Shown: positions 36,358-47,632 of the stretch, piece after piece
Position numbering within the stretch: position 1 is the first letter of the stretch
Layout of the letters: every line of letters begins with the position of its first letter
Assembly: GCA_020064725.1 (NCBI GenBank)
Contig: JAGTWJ010000017.1
Coordinates: 3,348,001 to 3,412,000, forward strand
DNA: 64,000 bases
Direction: 5' to 3'
Source of the DNA: Drechslerella dactyloides
Lineage: Eukaryota > Ascomycota > Orbiliomycetes > Orbiliales > Orbiliaceae
Position numbers and translations under genes: made by a program
Notes under the pieces: generated by a model
Seen by the model: only the letters and a program-made list of their open reading frames with translations
Database searches by the model: none
Told to the model about the DNA's origin: nothing

Positions 36358-37480
36358 ATATTCCTCCCCACTCTATAAGTGCCATCTTAGTTGCAGCCGG
36401 CTGACAGCTCCGGATGGGGTGACAGATCTCGCGACTGTTAAGACGGACGTCTCAGAAACTCTGAGGTTGAAATTCAGCCTTCAAAAATCAAAGCTTTCTT
36501 GTATTTTGTAATAATATCACTGTGTATACCCGTGTGCTCACACGCCTCTCCCGGAGAAAGGCCGTGAATGAGCGTTATTGTTGACACTTAATGCCAATTG
36601 TAAATATGTCAAACCAAGGTTTATCAATCATTATTATCTGATGTCTGTCCCGTAAACTGGCACGGTCCTCAGCGGGATGGATTTAGGGGGCAAGTCTGTC
36701 GTATATGTCGTAACGCTTATCCAATTGCTCTGTGTTTATTGTTAGTATCATCTTGCAATCCTACATGAATCTCAATGATGGGCGCTGACTAGCGGCACTA
36801 AGATCTATTGAACACTGCTGCCACTATTATACTGACATACATGTGTCATAACAAGTAATCAACGTCACCGGCGCCATCTATGAAACATTAAAGGCCTTCT
36901 TTCCTCCCATGCAATAAACGTAACCAGCCTTATAATACCTCCGTATGCGCCGTCACCATCCGTAATCGTAATGATAATGATAATAAAAACCAGAAAGACA
37001 AAGATGCAGTAGTGTAGTGTAGACGAATCATGATGACCGACGGAGAGCCAGCACCGCCATAATCAAACGCCAGCCGCTGAACTCCAGCCGTATAATAATG
37101 CGGAAAAGAAAAAAATGAATCTCATGCGGATGCCTTCGTTATCGTATCCCACTGGAAGGAAATATGGATGCGATACGGTGGTCGTATGAATGCAATGCAG
37201 TGATGGGATGAATGCAATGCAGCGGTAGTGTAGTATGTGTTATGGTAGAGGTAGAGAAGAGCATATATGCGGGTTATGGTAGAGAAGAGAGAGGAGGATT
37301 CGTATGTTGGTAGAAAATGCAAGACAGGAGATGGCCCGGGTCGCCGTAGAAAAAACAAGAGAGGGGAGAGTCCGGATCGTTGTAAGACAAGGAGAAAGAG
37401 AAGAGCGCGGATCACGGTAGAAAAGATTAGAGGAGAGTGTATCCGTCCGTGCTTCGTCAATGCATGCTTCCCCGTTCAAG
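36358..37480. other. Intergenic region between convergent genes
   Basis: This holds the 3' flanks of the orphan at 35585 and the low-complexity gene at 37481. It is AT-rich to about 37100 and then purine-rich on the plus strand (about 37240-37440). No gene is seen. Confidence 0.5.
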
Positions 37481-39750
37481 TTACTTGGCGAGCGTATCCA
37501 ACGCTCCAAAGATCAATCGGTGGTTCCTCTTGACCAGATTGTTCAGTTTCTTCTCATAGACCTCCGTCTCCTTGCGGCTTGCCATCAACAGCTTCTCTGC
37601 GTCTTCAACAGACATCGCGCAGTCTGAGCCGGGCTTAGAGCCGAAGGCAGTTTGGAACCCCAACATGAGCATTTGTTCGAGGGATCCTGCAGCCGCAGCG
37701 ACAGCGGCGGAGGCGACGCTGGCAGGGTTGATGGGAGATGGAGGGGGTCCAGCAGCGGTAGAGGGTGGGGTTTTGCCCTTCTTCCCGGACGGGCCGGCGG
37801 CAACGGATTTGGAAGAGCCAGGGGCGAGTGGCTGGATTGCTGGTGGTGGAAGAGGGTTGAGTTTTCCAGCGGTGAAAGGAAGTTGTCCTTGGAACTGGCT
37901 GGCAGCAGCAGCGGTCTCTGGAGAGAACTCAAGGAACTGGTTAAGCTGATTAAGGTACGCCAGAGTATCTTCGAGACTGAGGTCAGCGAGTCCGGCTGCC
38001 TTGCTAGCCAAAGACCCAGCCAAGGTAGCGGGCAAATCTTTCTTAGAGAGGAGACTAGCAGCAGGTAATTCCGGTGACTTGAGAGGACTGGGGGATTTTG
38101 AAGATCGCTCTTCAAGCCGGATAAACTTCGCCTCTTGTTCTGGGCTCAGTCCCTTCAGCATCATGCCGCCGGGAGTAACGATAAGGCGTGATGCTGGTGG
38201 AACAGCTGCAGCATTTGACCCAGTCAAAGAAACGGAGGCGGACGGCTCCAAAACGGCACTAGTCGTAATCTCGACGCTAATCTGCGGGTCACCCGATTCG
38301 CTTGCGGAGGCAGCCGCCATGTTGGCCATGTTCAATCTTCGTCCGAACTCGTTGATCTCCTGCGGGGTGATGTCGAACTTTTGCTGGAGTCCGACAACCG
38401 GCTTGAGCATCTCTAGTTCCCTGAAGTTGATTTCGCCAGACATGTGGAGGGCGATAATGATATCGCTCGGGTTGAAGTCGATGACGAAGTCCTGAGCGGA
38501 ATCAGTGCCGGTTTCGTGCTGTTCGTGGTCAGCGACATGGGCTTGTTCACGATGATTGTCGTAGGGAGCCGGAACGCTGACGCTACCAGCGCGGCTGGAC
38601 ACATCATCGCGAGGGTCGCTTTCCAAGACGGCGTGTGTGCTGACTGGGGTTGAAACCTTCGGCGAATCAGGGGTGGTGCCGACCTTCCCAGTCCTAATGG
38701 AAGCTGCGGCCTTGCCCTTCTTCTCCTTCTTTCTGGCCCTCGCGACAACTGGGGCGTGGTCTTCGACAGTTGGGCTCTGGGTTGGTGGTGGCACTTCCTT
38801 CTCGACCTCCTTTTGCTTCTCCTCCTTCCTAGTCAACGCCTGCCGCTCCTTCTTTAGAGCCGATTTTGACTTGGCCTTCCCGGCAACCACAATGTTGCTC
38901 GACGCCACAGAGTCGCTGCGGACCATCGGGCTGCTGATGCTGCCACGCTTGCTAGAAGTGGTGGAAGCCGTGTCACTGATGAGCTCGCTAGCAGGCGTGG
39001 CCGGGCGAGTGCCCTGGCGGGTGGCAGCGGACGCGGTCGAGAGGGGGTGGATATCAGGGAGAACCTTCGCATCCTTCTCCTTGACATTCTCCTTCTCCTT
39101 GTCGGCCTCCTTGGTCGTAGGGGTGGCGGAGGAGGAGATGATGCGCATAGTGCGCGCACGCGGGGTCGGAACAGTAGCACCAGTGAGAGAGTTGGGAGGG
39201 GCGGTGGTGCTTAGGGTCGCCTGCCCGTCGGCCTGGTTGATTGCTGGCAACTTGATGACCTTAGGGCTGGCCGTCGCTTCCGACTTGATGGAGGTCGGAG
39301 ACGGCTCAGCAGTCGCCGCAGCAATCACGGCGGAGAGAGGCGGGAGGGTCGGCGGCTTGGCCTTCTTCGAGGCTGGTTCCTTAGGCGCAGCCTTCGACAG
39401 GACAGGAGTCGGAGGGTTCGGAGCAGGCGCCTTCGCAACTGCAGCCATCGTCGGGGTCGCTGCCGCCTTCTCACCCTTCTTCTTCCCCTTTGGCTCCGAC
39501 GCAGCCACGGGCTGTGCCTTGGGCACAACCGGCGTCGCCTGCTTCGGGAGTGGCGACTTGACGCGCCCCGGTGCCGCGTAGTCGAGGAGCGGCGTAGCGG
39601 GCAAGACCGGAACGTCCTGCGGCCGGACTGGAGCCACCGACTGGGTGCCGAGGGCAGGCGTAGGGGGAACTGGTTCGGTCTCGTCCCCGACCAGCTTGTC
39701 GATGGTCTTCATCTCCTCCGCGGAGGGCGTCAGTTCCTCGATAGCGTCTA
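37481..39750 (-). CDS. Low-complexity Ala/Pro/Ser/Lys-rich protein, 5' end unresolved
   Basis: One long open exon runs from an acceptor-like TTTAAG at 39751 to the stop at 37481. The first in-frame ATG in it is at 39712, giving 743 residues. Because the frame is open upstream to the acceptor, and a GGCTAAC branch-like site precedes it, at least one earlier exon is likely; an exon ending at the GTACGT near 40090 fits the phase. About residues 1-400 are disordered, rich in Ala, Pro, Thr and Lys with KEKEKK patches. A more ordered piece around FVIDFNPSDIIIALHMSGEINFRELEMLKPV and FDITPQEINEFGRRLN follows, and a helical, basic C-terminus (KETEVYEKKLNNLVKRNHRL) ends it. I do not recognise the family. 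It lies directly downstream of not4 on the same strand. Confidence 0.65.
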
Positions 39751-40648
39751 CTTAAACATCCGATCACAAGTTAGCCACTATCAGATATACACACGAACTC
39801 ATCACTTCATCGAGGCTATCGTCATGGCGGATGGCGGATGGCAAGCGTTAGGTTGCAGGCTCCGGTCAACTCGGTCACGATCATCAATTTGCTCTTCGAG
39901 ACTAGTCATGAATGGGTTCCTTCTTCATCACACACAGAAGACAGCATCATTGGGTTCCCTACCTATGTTCCCCAGGGTTAGATCAGAAATTCATGCTTAC
40001 GAGATGACATTCACGCGGCACCTCCGGAACTCCAGAGGTGTAGAAATAAAAGAAATGTGCATGGATTATTAAGGGTTGGCTAAGTACGTACTGTTTGAAG
40101 AGAGCGAGGTGTCGTTTCGAGGTCGTGCAGTCCTCATCGTGGACGATGACCACTGGCTCCCACAGGAAAGAAAGCAAAGAACGATATAACGATGAAGCAA
40201 ATTAAAGCAGATTGCGTAGGGGTTTTTGTGGGAGGTGATAAAAGCACTTTCGGGGAGAGGTTTGAAGCGCAACAAAAAAAAGCCAAGCAATGAAACGCCG
40301 TGTATCCCCTTGCTGGTCGTGATGGAATCGTAAGGATTGAAATGCTAATCGTCAGGTGCTGAATATCCAAAAAGGGTGCCCCAAAAAGCCAAACAGATGA
40401 ACGTGGGAAACGTCACACCCACACCAGGAGGGGAATTAGGATGCCCAATAACTCCGGGAAGAAAAAAAATACGTCGGCAAGACGACCAAAAAGGTGTTAA
40501 AGCTGTATACGAGAAGGGGAAACGAATCTGAAACCAAATGCGATAAAATGATAAAAGATAACGAATGATGCTCGCATGCTGTCCTCTGTGTGTGATATAA
40601 CCCCATCATGGATATCTCGAGATTTCTCATCAATCAAACGCGGAGGAG
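39751..40648. other. Intergenic or intronic gap downstream of not4
   Basis: This 0.9 kb AT-rich stretch lies between two same-strand genes. It should contain the not4 3'UTR and the promoter and unresolved 5' exon(s) of the next gene. A candidate first exon (ATG at about 40137, ending before GTACGT) would splice in phase to 39750, but this is not certain. Confidence 0.45.
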
Positions 40649-43252
40649 CTACCTGCCTTGCCAGCCACCAGCGGCAGTTTGATGATAATGGTTCAGGTAC
40701 CCACCTTGTTGACTGTGGCCAACGAGACCGAGTTGATGCTGCAACGGGTGCTGCTGAGGCCCAAGACGCGATTGGAGGATCGCAGGATCCGCATCTTTAC
40801 CCATCGCCATTTCAGCCTGGCGCTGCAACCTCGGGACACCTAGAAGGGAGAGATGAGACTTACGTTTTCCAGCGCCGCTTCTCATCATCTGCATCAAGTC
40901 TTGGCTCTCGCTTTTGGCATGACCAGGCATATGGCCGCCGATTTGCTGGTTGGTGCTTCCCATTCCGCTGACTCCGAATGCTGGATGCCCATAAAGACCC
41001 ATCAAATTGGGTGGTGTAGCTGCAGACTTGAGACCGGGAGGCGGTCCTTGAACATTCGCGTTGGAACCGTTCAGGCCGTAGATCTGCCCGGAAAGCAGGC
41101 CCTGGCTGGGAAGATGCTGCTGCTGCAAGATTTGCTGGGGATTGATCTGCTGAGGAGGAGCAGCCTTGATTCCCTCGAAGTTGTAGCGGCTAGAGGATCG
41201 GGCATGATGCTGAGAGTGATGTGGAAGGGGTTGGTTCAATTGAGTTTGTTGCATAAGGCCTTGGGAGGCAGTCATAATGTTTTGTTGTTGCTGGCTGAGC
41301 GCCGAGCCTGGGGTTTGAGTTCGAGGACCTTGCACTTGCGACTGCGGAGTCTGAACAGCAAACAGCTGGTTCGTGGCCTGCTGACGAGCTTGAGCCTGCT
41401 GGGCTATCGGCTGAAGCGTCTGTTGCTGCTGTTGCTGTTGGGCAGCCTGGACGTGCTGCATGAGAGGCAACGGCGATAGATGCTGAACTTGTTGTTGAAG
41501 TTGGGCTTGTTGCTGTAGACGAACGCGTTCTTCCTCCAACTCTCGTTCTCGCTCTTTGTTCAACCTTTCCCGTCTCTTCACGCCACCGAACTTGTCAATC
41601 AACGGAGGCATCTTGAGGATCTCCTCGTAGTCTTCTTCACTCAACATGGACTTGTCAAAGCAGAATCTGAACTTTTTGGAAGTTATGCGCTTAACACACT
41701 CCGCAAGCACGTTCTCAATGGGATTAGCAGTTGAGGCGAGCAGACTACCACGAGGAAGAAGCGGCCTTGGTGGCGGTGGTGTCGGAGCCGGCTCTGCGTC
41801 GACGCTCTCGGTCTTAACCTGAGGGCGACTGCTTGACTCCGGTTCCGGGCTATCCAAGACAGGTGCCTTGACAGTAGTCGTGCGGCTAGTTTGTGCTTGC
41901 GTTTCTTTTGGCTCTTCTTTGACAACTTTTCTGGGCTCGGGAGTAGGTCGTTTCTCGGGAGGGTGGGTTCTAAGAATCGTTGTTCCTTTAGACGGCTTCT
42001 CGTCGGGGTTGCTGGACTGGTTGTTAACCGGGGTCCCACTGCTTCTAGCAGCCCAACTCGCGGAAGACGGCAAAGCAGACGATTCAGAGCTAGGTGGAGA
42101 GCCTTGCTCCTGCAATGCCGGTGACTTTGATGGTTTGACACCAACATGCTGTTGGTAATTCGGAAGCCGAGCGGATAAGGTGGGCGTAGATTGGGCTGTC
42201 GTTGAAGCTGCGGTAGCTGCGGTAACAGGTGCTTGAGGTGGCGGCGCGGTACGAGATGGACCAGCTTGCTGAGACTGCTGAGACGACTGAACATTGAAAG
42301 AAGACAGACCCTGTCTGGTATAGGAATCCACTTCTTCTCCCTGTTCGTGAAGGAACATGCAGTTCTTGTTCGGGCACTGCTCATTACGCAAGTACGCAGA
42401 ACAGTACTTTGTTGTTCCGTACGTCGCACGCAGTACGCGGTCACCGTTCAGACTGCCGTCGACAGCCTGAATGCAGCTTGCAGCATCCTCCTTTCGCTGG
42501 AAGGTTACGTATACACCCATGCCAGCACCTTTGTCCGAGGAGCCCTTTTCACCAGTCCGTTTGTTGACAACAATCTTGATGATCCTGCCATATTGACCGA
42601 AGTATTGCTCGCCACGCAAGGTCTGCAGAAGGTCTTCTTCGCGGATTCGAGGATTGAGCCCGGTCACGTAGACGAGATTCTTCTGGACGACACGCAGACC
42701 GGACAAATGCTTGCGGTTTATCTGTTCCTGTTCGCGTTTCTGTTGTTCCTTCTGTTTCTGTTCTTGCTTTTTACGAGATTGCTTCTGTTGTTCCGCTCGA
42801 TATCTGGATGCGGGTCGAGCACTATTAGCGTTGCGGACTTTTATGCAAGATGCATGCACGATTTGTACAGGGACGGGGGACAACGCACTCTTCTGGCGAG
42901 ACTTGCTTAAACTCCATTGAGGCGTCCGTGTACTCTCGACGGCAAGCCGGGCAGAGGCCGTTCAGATTCTTGCGAATATTATTGTAGCAGAATTGGCATA
43001 TCTGGCGTGTCCCATGGTCAATTAGCAGAGACGACGCGAAAGGGAGACCAAACCAGTAACCTACCTGATAGCCACACGGGCAAGGCTTGAAGTGCTTATC
43101 TGAGAGATCGAACTCCTCGACGCATAGCGGGCTGCAGAGCGGACGTGTTAGCGGGTATCGAATGCATAATTTTGGCCGAGTGGCGCCGTAGGAGCCTACC
43201 AGAAGTCGTCCGAGTCGTCTATGAAGGTGTCTTGCTGCTGTGAGGGAGGCAT
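40649..43252 (-). CDS. not4: Ccr4-Not complex E3 ubiquitin ligase Not4
   Basis: Not4 is the RING ubiquitin ligase of the Ccr4-Not complex, acting in mRNA decay, ribosome quality control and protein turnover. Exons 43252-43200, 43131-43065, 43001-42889 and 42821-40649 join in phase to 801 residues. The C4C4 RING has all eight Cys (18, 21, 35, 37, 42, 45, 57, 60). A Lys/Gln-rich helix follows, then the RRM beginning LVYVTGLNPRIREEDLLQTL and the CCCH finger CSAYLRNEQCPNKNCMFLH. The remainder is Gln/Pro/Ser-rich, with a short helical motif near FCFDKSMLSEEDYEEILKMP and poly-Gln runs. It ends ADPAILQSRL...GGYLNHYHQ, a pattern I recall from fungal Not4 C-termini. Confidence 0.92.
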
Positions 43253-44226
43253 GATGGATTCGGCTCTCGGGAGCGTATCGTTCGCGGGAGGTAAGGTAGG
43301 ACACGGAAATAGTGAACGCGGGTGTGTACCGGTCTCGACGAGGGGTGTATCGTCTAGGCAGGAGGTTTACGATTACGACGGGAGGTGATATGAAGCTGTG
43401 TCCTGGGAGGTTGGACGAACGGGTGGCGATGCGAATGATGGACGGTTGAGGAAGCGGGCCGGTCACGGGCGAACGAGAAGAGGCGGGGGGGACGCCAAGA
43501 GAGGAAAAGTCAAGAGGGTAAGGGGTTCGGTTCGAGATGGAGAATCCGGACAGGCGAGCTGGTGACGAGCCAGGGGGTAATGGAAGAGAGTCGATGATGG
43601 AGGATTGAAGAGTTTGATGGAGGAAGGAAGTCTGTGAGATTGGTCCGAGATGTGGAGGTTGGCAGGAGGAAGACAGGGCAAATGCAAGGAACAGAAACTT
43701 TTCGCCCGACAAACACGCTCTGCGCTTCGGATCCACCACAGGCGAGATCTCCACGCTGGCAGGCTTGACTCAGCAGGACGGACAGACACCTTTCAGGCCT
43801 GTCTCGGGCGGGGTCGCCGCTTTGGCGGACGGGCTCCAGACAGATTGCAGACAGGCAGCTCCGCCGGTAAGCAGGTCGACGGGACAGCAGTCGCCAGCAA
43901 GACAGGCACGCAGGCGGCGTGGCTCAGCTCAGCTCAGCTCAGGGCTCGCTTGGGAGCATCACATGGTGGCGTCTCGGATGGCACAGCCGACTCTTTGAAA
44001 TCCTAGCGGACGGGCCTATATTCACGTTATGTCGAGCACGTATCGATATCGGATATCGTGCTGTGCGTGGGTGAGCGCGTTTGTGTAGATTCTCTTCATA
44101 TGATTCTTTGTATGAAAAGCGGGTCACGTATATACGGCCAGAAAGACGACACGACAAATGTACAAGCTTGTGGCCCCAGTTTCCCGGGGCGCACGATACC
44201 TACAACTTCATTTCAACTCAGCCAGC
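43253..44226. other. Promoter region of not4
   Basis: A 974-nt stretch between not4 and the complex I gene, both on the minus strand. Long antisense and out-of-frame ORFs occur over the first 500 nt but show no family signature. A CTCAG pentanucleotide repeat lies at 43923-43942. Confidence 0.55.
43923..43942. repeat. CTCAG pentanucleotide tandem repeat
   Basis: Four perfect CTCAG units lie in the upstream region of not4. Confidence 0.9.
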
Positions 44227-45290
44227 CTATTTCTTTTCAGGCGCCGGCTCCTCCGGTTTGGGCGTTGGCAACTTGAACTACAACAACAGCCACGTTAGCA
44301 TCTTTCCCCCACAAAACGCGTTCGAAGAGCCTTCCAAATTGATTTAAAATCGCAGATGAATGCATACCGAATCAGGCGTCCGGTCCGTGCCAGGCCCAAC
44401 CTGTTCCCACGCCGCCGTGCCTCCCTCAAAGTTCCTAAACGCCTGCGTCAACTCCAGCGGCTCGTACACGATCCGCTTCTTCTCCTCGTCCCATCGGACC
44501 TCCGTGTACCCCGTCAGCGGGAAGTCCTTCCGTAGCGGATGGCCATCAAACCCGTAGTCCGTCATGATACGTCTCAAGTCCGGGTGGTCCGTGAAGAAGA
44601 CGCCAAACATATCGTAGACTTCGCGCTCGTACCAGTTCGCGCCGTCGTACAACGACGTGATGGATGGCACCGGCGACGTTTCGTCCGCGTACGTCTTGAC
44701 CCGTAACCGGGAGTTGTACAGGACGCTGAGCATGTTGTAGACGACCTCGAACCGGTACTGGCGGGTCGGGTAATCGACGGCGGTAATGTCCGCTATCATG
44801 GTGTACTGCGCCGCATGGTGGGACTTGAGGAACGTGAAGACGGGGATCACGCCCTGCGGGGCGATGTAGATGCAGAGCTCGTCCTTCCAGACGGAGAACT
44901 GCTGGATGAACTTCGGGAGGCATGTCATGAGGTATTGCCCGTACGCGTGTAGCTGTTCCGCCTGGGAGGCGTACTTGTCCGTGGGGTTGACGACCGGCGC
45001 TCGCAGTTCACCGACGGCTAGAGGTGTGACAAGATAGAGCCATGCGTTAGTAGGTTTTCCAAGGGCAGCGGGACAATTCATTGAGGCGACGTACGAGGCC
45101 TCTTGACGGTTCTCATGTTCGGGAGCTCTTCCCCGGTCTTGGGATCTTTGCTCGTGATGGGCGAGGCCCCATTGCGGGTCGCGGACGAGGAGAATTGTCG
45201 CAGTTGGCATCGGGTAGCGGGATACCGCAGCGTCGACGGGAGTGACGATATCGATCGCAGGGACCGAGCGGGGAGTCGTAGGGATGCCAT
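44227..45290 (-). CDS. nuo-30.4: NADH:ubiquinone oxidoreductase 30.4-kDa subunit (NDUFS3/NuoC type)
   Basis: This is a core subunit of the peripheral arm of mitochondrial respiratory complex I, close to the quinone-reducing Fe-S path. Exons 45290-45095, 45017-44368 and 44277-44227 splice to 298 residues; the last exon is only 51 nt and supplies the family-like end FKLPTPKPEE...KK. The first 35-40 residues form a mitochondrial presequence (Arg, Ser and Leu rich, MASLRLPARSLRSIS). The family signature is complete: YEREVYDMFGVFFTDHPDLR followed by RIMTDYGFDGHPLRKDFPL and TGYTEVRWDEEKKRIVYEP. As a nuclear copy with a presequence it is the expected eukaryotic form. Confidence 0.96.
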
Positions 45291-46010
45291 TGTCGCGATA
45301 TACGGAGGGAGATGGAGGGCGTTAGCTTCTCGGCGTCGTCGTCATGCGCATCCGAGTGCCGTGGGGTCGACCGAGGGAGAGGGTGGGTGTCGAGAAGAAG
45401 CCAGGATGAAGGCCCAGAGCCAATGGGGAGCCTGGAGATATCAGCAAAGGATGTTTGGTGGTGTTGACGTCGACAATTGACAACCGCAACAACAAATTGT
45501 GCCAGCCACCACCACATGGCCACACGCGTACACGGAAGTAGCGAGAGTATACATTTTCTGGGGTGATAGATTGTGAGATGCATCTCTATATGAATTAGTA
45601 GCAGGGTCTATATATTTGGCCTCCTGCTCTCAACCGCAATATCCGGAGACACGGTGATTGCGTCACCGACTGCGCGGCCGCTGGCTCTGCCACATTACCC
45701 GATTACTTAGCGCTCACACACACAGGAGTTTCGGGACAGACGCCTATTCAACATTTTATACAGATCAATTTTCGGATGGAGAGAAATATAATATCATTGA
45801 TCATAAGTCGAGCACACATATATGTGGTTCCCGCACTTGACCAACCCAAAAACCAGCCGCTAGACGTGAAGAGCAAAGATATGATACAACTAAAGGGACC
45901 ACATGCAGAATCCATGACCCAGGGTAAATGCCCAGCATGAAGGCTTGAACAAATCCATCTGCTAAAACATATACCAATGCAAAACCGATATTCAAATGCG
46001 AGAAAGACGA
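45291..46010. other. Promoter region of the complex I gene
   Basis: 720 nt between the complex I gene start and the 3' end of the GT32 gene, both on the minus strand. No gene is seen. Confidence 0.55.
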
Positions 46011-47168
46011 TTACCTCCACGTGCCCTTCCAGAAATGTCGCAGAAGGGCCGTCGATTCCTTTCCTGCATCCGAATGCGACTGCTCCGGTGCCCACTTATT
46101 CACCGGCAACAGCAGCACATCGCCGTACTGCTTGATATCTGTGATATTGGCAATCTCATCGTCGTCCACAATCCGCTGTTCGATATCGTTGATATATCCC
46201 CTGACTTCTCGAGTATACAATCCCGGACCGGACAGATTCAAGATCTCGCCGGATTCGTAGAACAGGTCTCCAATCTCGTACGTGCGGACTCCGTCCTCTT
46301 CGGTATCTTCGTAAATCCTAGAAATCAGTGCTTCGATAGTGCGGTTGATAGCCGGGTGGCCCGGTCGCGCCATCACAGTCCACTGCAGGAACTGGATCCT
46401 GCCCGTCAACTGATAGAAGTCCAGCTGCCACTGAATATCGTGTTCGCCGTCATGTCGAAGCGCCGCTTCCGTCCCGATCGCGATGCCGTAGTTGTTGAAC
46501 TTCTTGAACCAATCGTCGATGGGAACACGACACTGGGTGTCCATATCGTTATACACACCACCATGGCGATAGATGACAAGGTACCGCAGTAAGTCGAACG
46601 AGATGATACGCTGCTGCAGCTCGACGAAGACCTTGACGATGTCCGGACGGTAGGCGTATTCTTTCCTCACAAAGGCCTCAGCATCGGCGTCCGAGAGGAT
46701 GGAGTACTCGTAGTTCGGGTTGAAACTGCGCCAAGTGAACCAGCCGTCGCGAATGTAGCCTTCCTGCATCCAGATGTTGCGTGCATCGATGCGGTTCTTC
46801 CACTTTTGCCAGATCCGCTTGGGGATCTGCGTGCCGCGGATGAGTGCGTGGTTGGTGATGTTACGCGTGAAACCTTCCTGAGACATGCTGATTTTGCGAA
46901 TGCTAGAGGTCTTCGAAGAGGGATGGGGCTCATTCTCAGAGGTGCTGTTCGCAGCTTCATCGAGTCTATCTTTTCTGGGGATAGGGTTGAGGATCGAATA
47001 GGTGTCGAGGTCAGGCTGATATTCGTTGGCGTATGCGGCTTCCTGGTACTCGCGTAGGGTGATGGTTGGGCCCATGATCCATCGGTCGAGGATGCCGAGG
47101 ACGACCAAAGCCACAAGGGCTATGAGGGCGATTTCGCCCCTTGAACGACGAGAGACTCGAATCATCAT
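46011..47168 (-). CDS. Och1-like alpha-1,6-mannosyltransferase (GT32 family)
   Basis: A single exon encodes a 385-residue type II membrane protein: short basic cytoplasmic tail, one transmembrane anchor (about residues 11-33, IALIALVALVVLGIL), a stem region, then the lumenal catalytic domain. The GT32 sugar-binding signature is clear: IPKRIWQKWK, SFDLLRYLVIYRHGGVYNDM and the DMD metal-binding motif near residues 208-210, followed by a conserved Cys. Such enzymes sit in the Golgi and extend N-glycans or add alpha-mannose to other glycans from GDP-mannose. Filamentous fungi carry several Och1 paralogues, so the true Och1 role is not proven. The start is the first of two adjacent in-frame ATGs (47168, 47165); no upstream ATG exists in frame. 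Confidence 0.88.
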   Translation of the reverse strand: MMIRVSRRSRGEIALIALVALVVLGILDRWIMGPTITLREYQEAAYANEYQPDLDTYSILNPIPRKDRLDEAANSTSENEPHPSSKTSSIRKISMSQEGFTRNITNHALIRGTQIPKRIWQKWKNRIDARNIWMQEGYIRDGWFTWRSFNPNYEYSILSDADAEAFVRKEYAYRPDIVKVFVELQQRIISFDLLRYLVIYRHGGVYNDMDTQCRVPIDDWFKKFNNYGIAIGTEAALRHDGEHDIQWQLDFYQLTGRIQFLQWTVMARPGHPAINRTIEALISRIYEDTEEDGVRTYEIGDLFYESGEILNLSGPGLYTREVRGYINDIEQRIVDDDEIANITDIKQYGDVLLLPVNKWAPEQSHSDAGKESTALLRHFWKGTWR

Positions 47169-47572
47169 GTGTTTTGTGTGAGAGACTAGGTCTCGAGATA
47201 GGCGGTAATGACTGTGTAGAGGGTCTGGCGATTGGATTGTGAGATGGTGCAAGTGCGAGGACAGCCTATCCTCCGGTCATTTTTGTAGGCGAGGGCAACT
47301 GGTGCGCAAGTAATTGGTACATTAGACAGATATATGTCTTAGCTTCTGCAGTCTGTTGAAGGCTCGTTTGTGCGCTGGATATCGTGGCCGTAGGGAGAAC
47401 GTGGCAGTAGACGATCAGATATATCTCTCGCCTCGTGTACCAAACGCCCAGCACCATAGCTCACTCTCGCAGAAAAAAGAGCATACTCGATGCCACGCTA
47501 TACGTGCGTATTATCGCATCTAGCACAAGGAGAGTGCCAGCGGATATGTGGGCTCGAGCCACCGCTTTGTCT

Positions 47573-47632
47573 GGTGCTCGCGTGCATCCTAGTCCTGTCG
47601 AATCTACTATCGACCAAACCATCGTAATTGCT
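47573..47632. repeat. Diverged dispersed repeat, copy 1
   Basis: This shares GTGCTCGCGTGCATC exactly with 50338-50352. Further alignable sequence follows in both (CGAAT, then GACCAA-CCATC-TAAT). Confidence 0.6.

Noticed and set aside
38637..39581. Plus-strand frame of 314 codons
   Set aside because: It is antisense to the low-complexity exon at 37481-39750 and mirrors its Ala/Pro composition.
40840..40863. GTAAG...CTAG 24-nt stretch in not4 that looks like an intron
   Set aside because: It is far too short for a fungal spliceosomal intron and is a multiple of three, so it is kept as coding sequence.
42825..43754. Minus-strand frame of 309 codons upstream of not4
   Set aside because: It reads through the not4 introns and leader; the spliced model restores all eight RING cysteines, which this frame does not.
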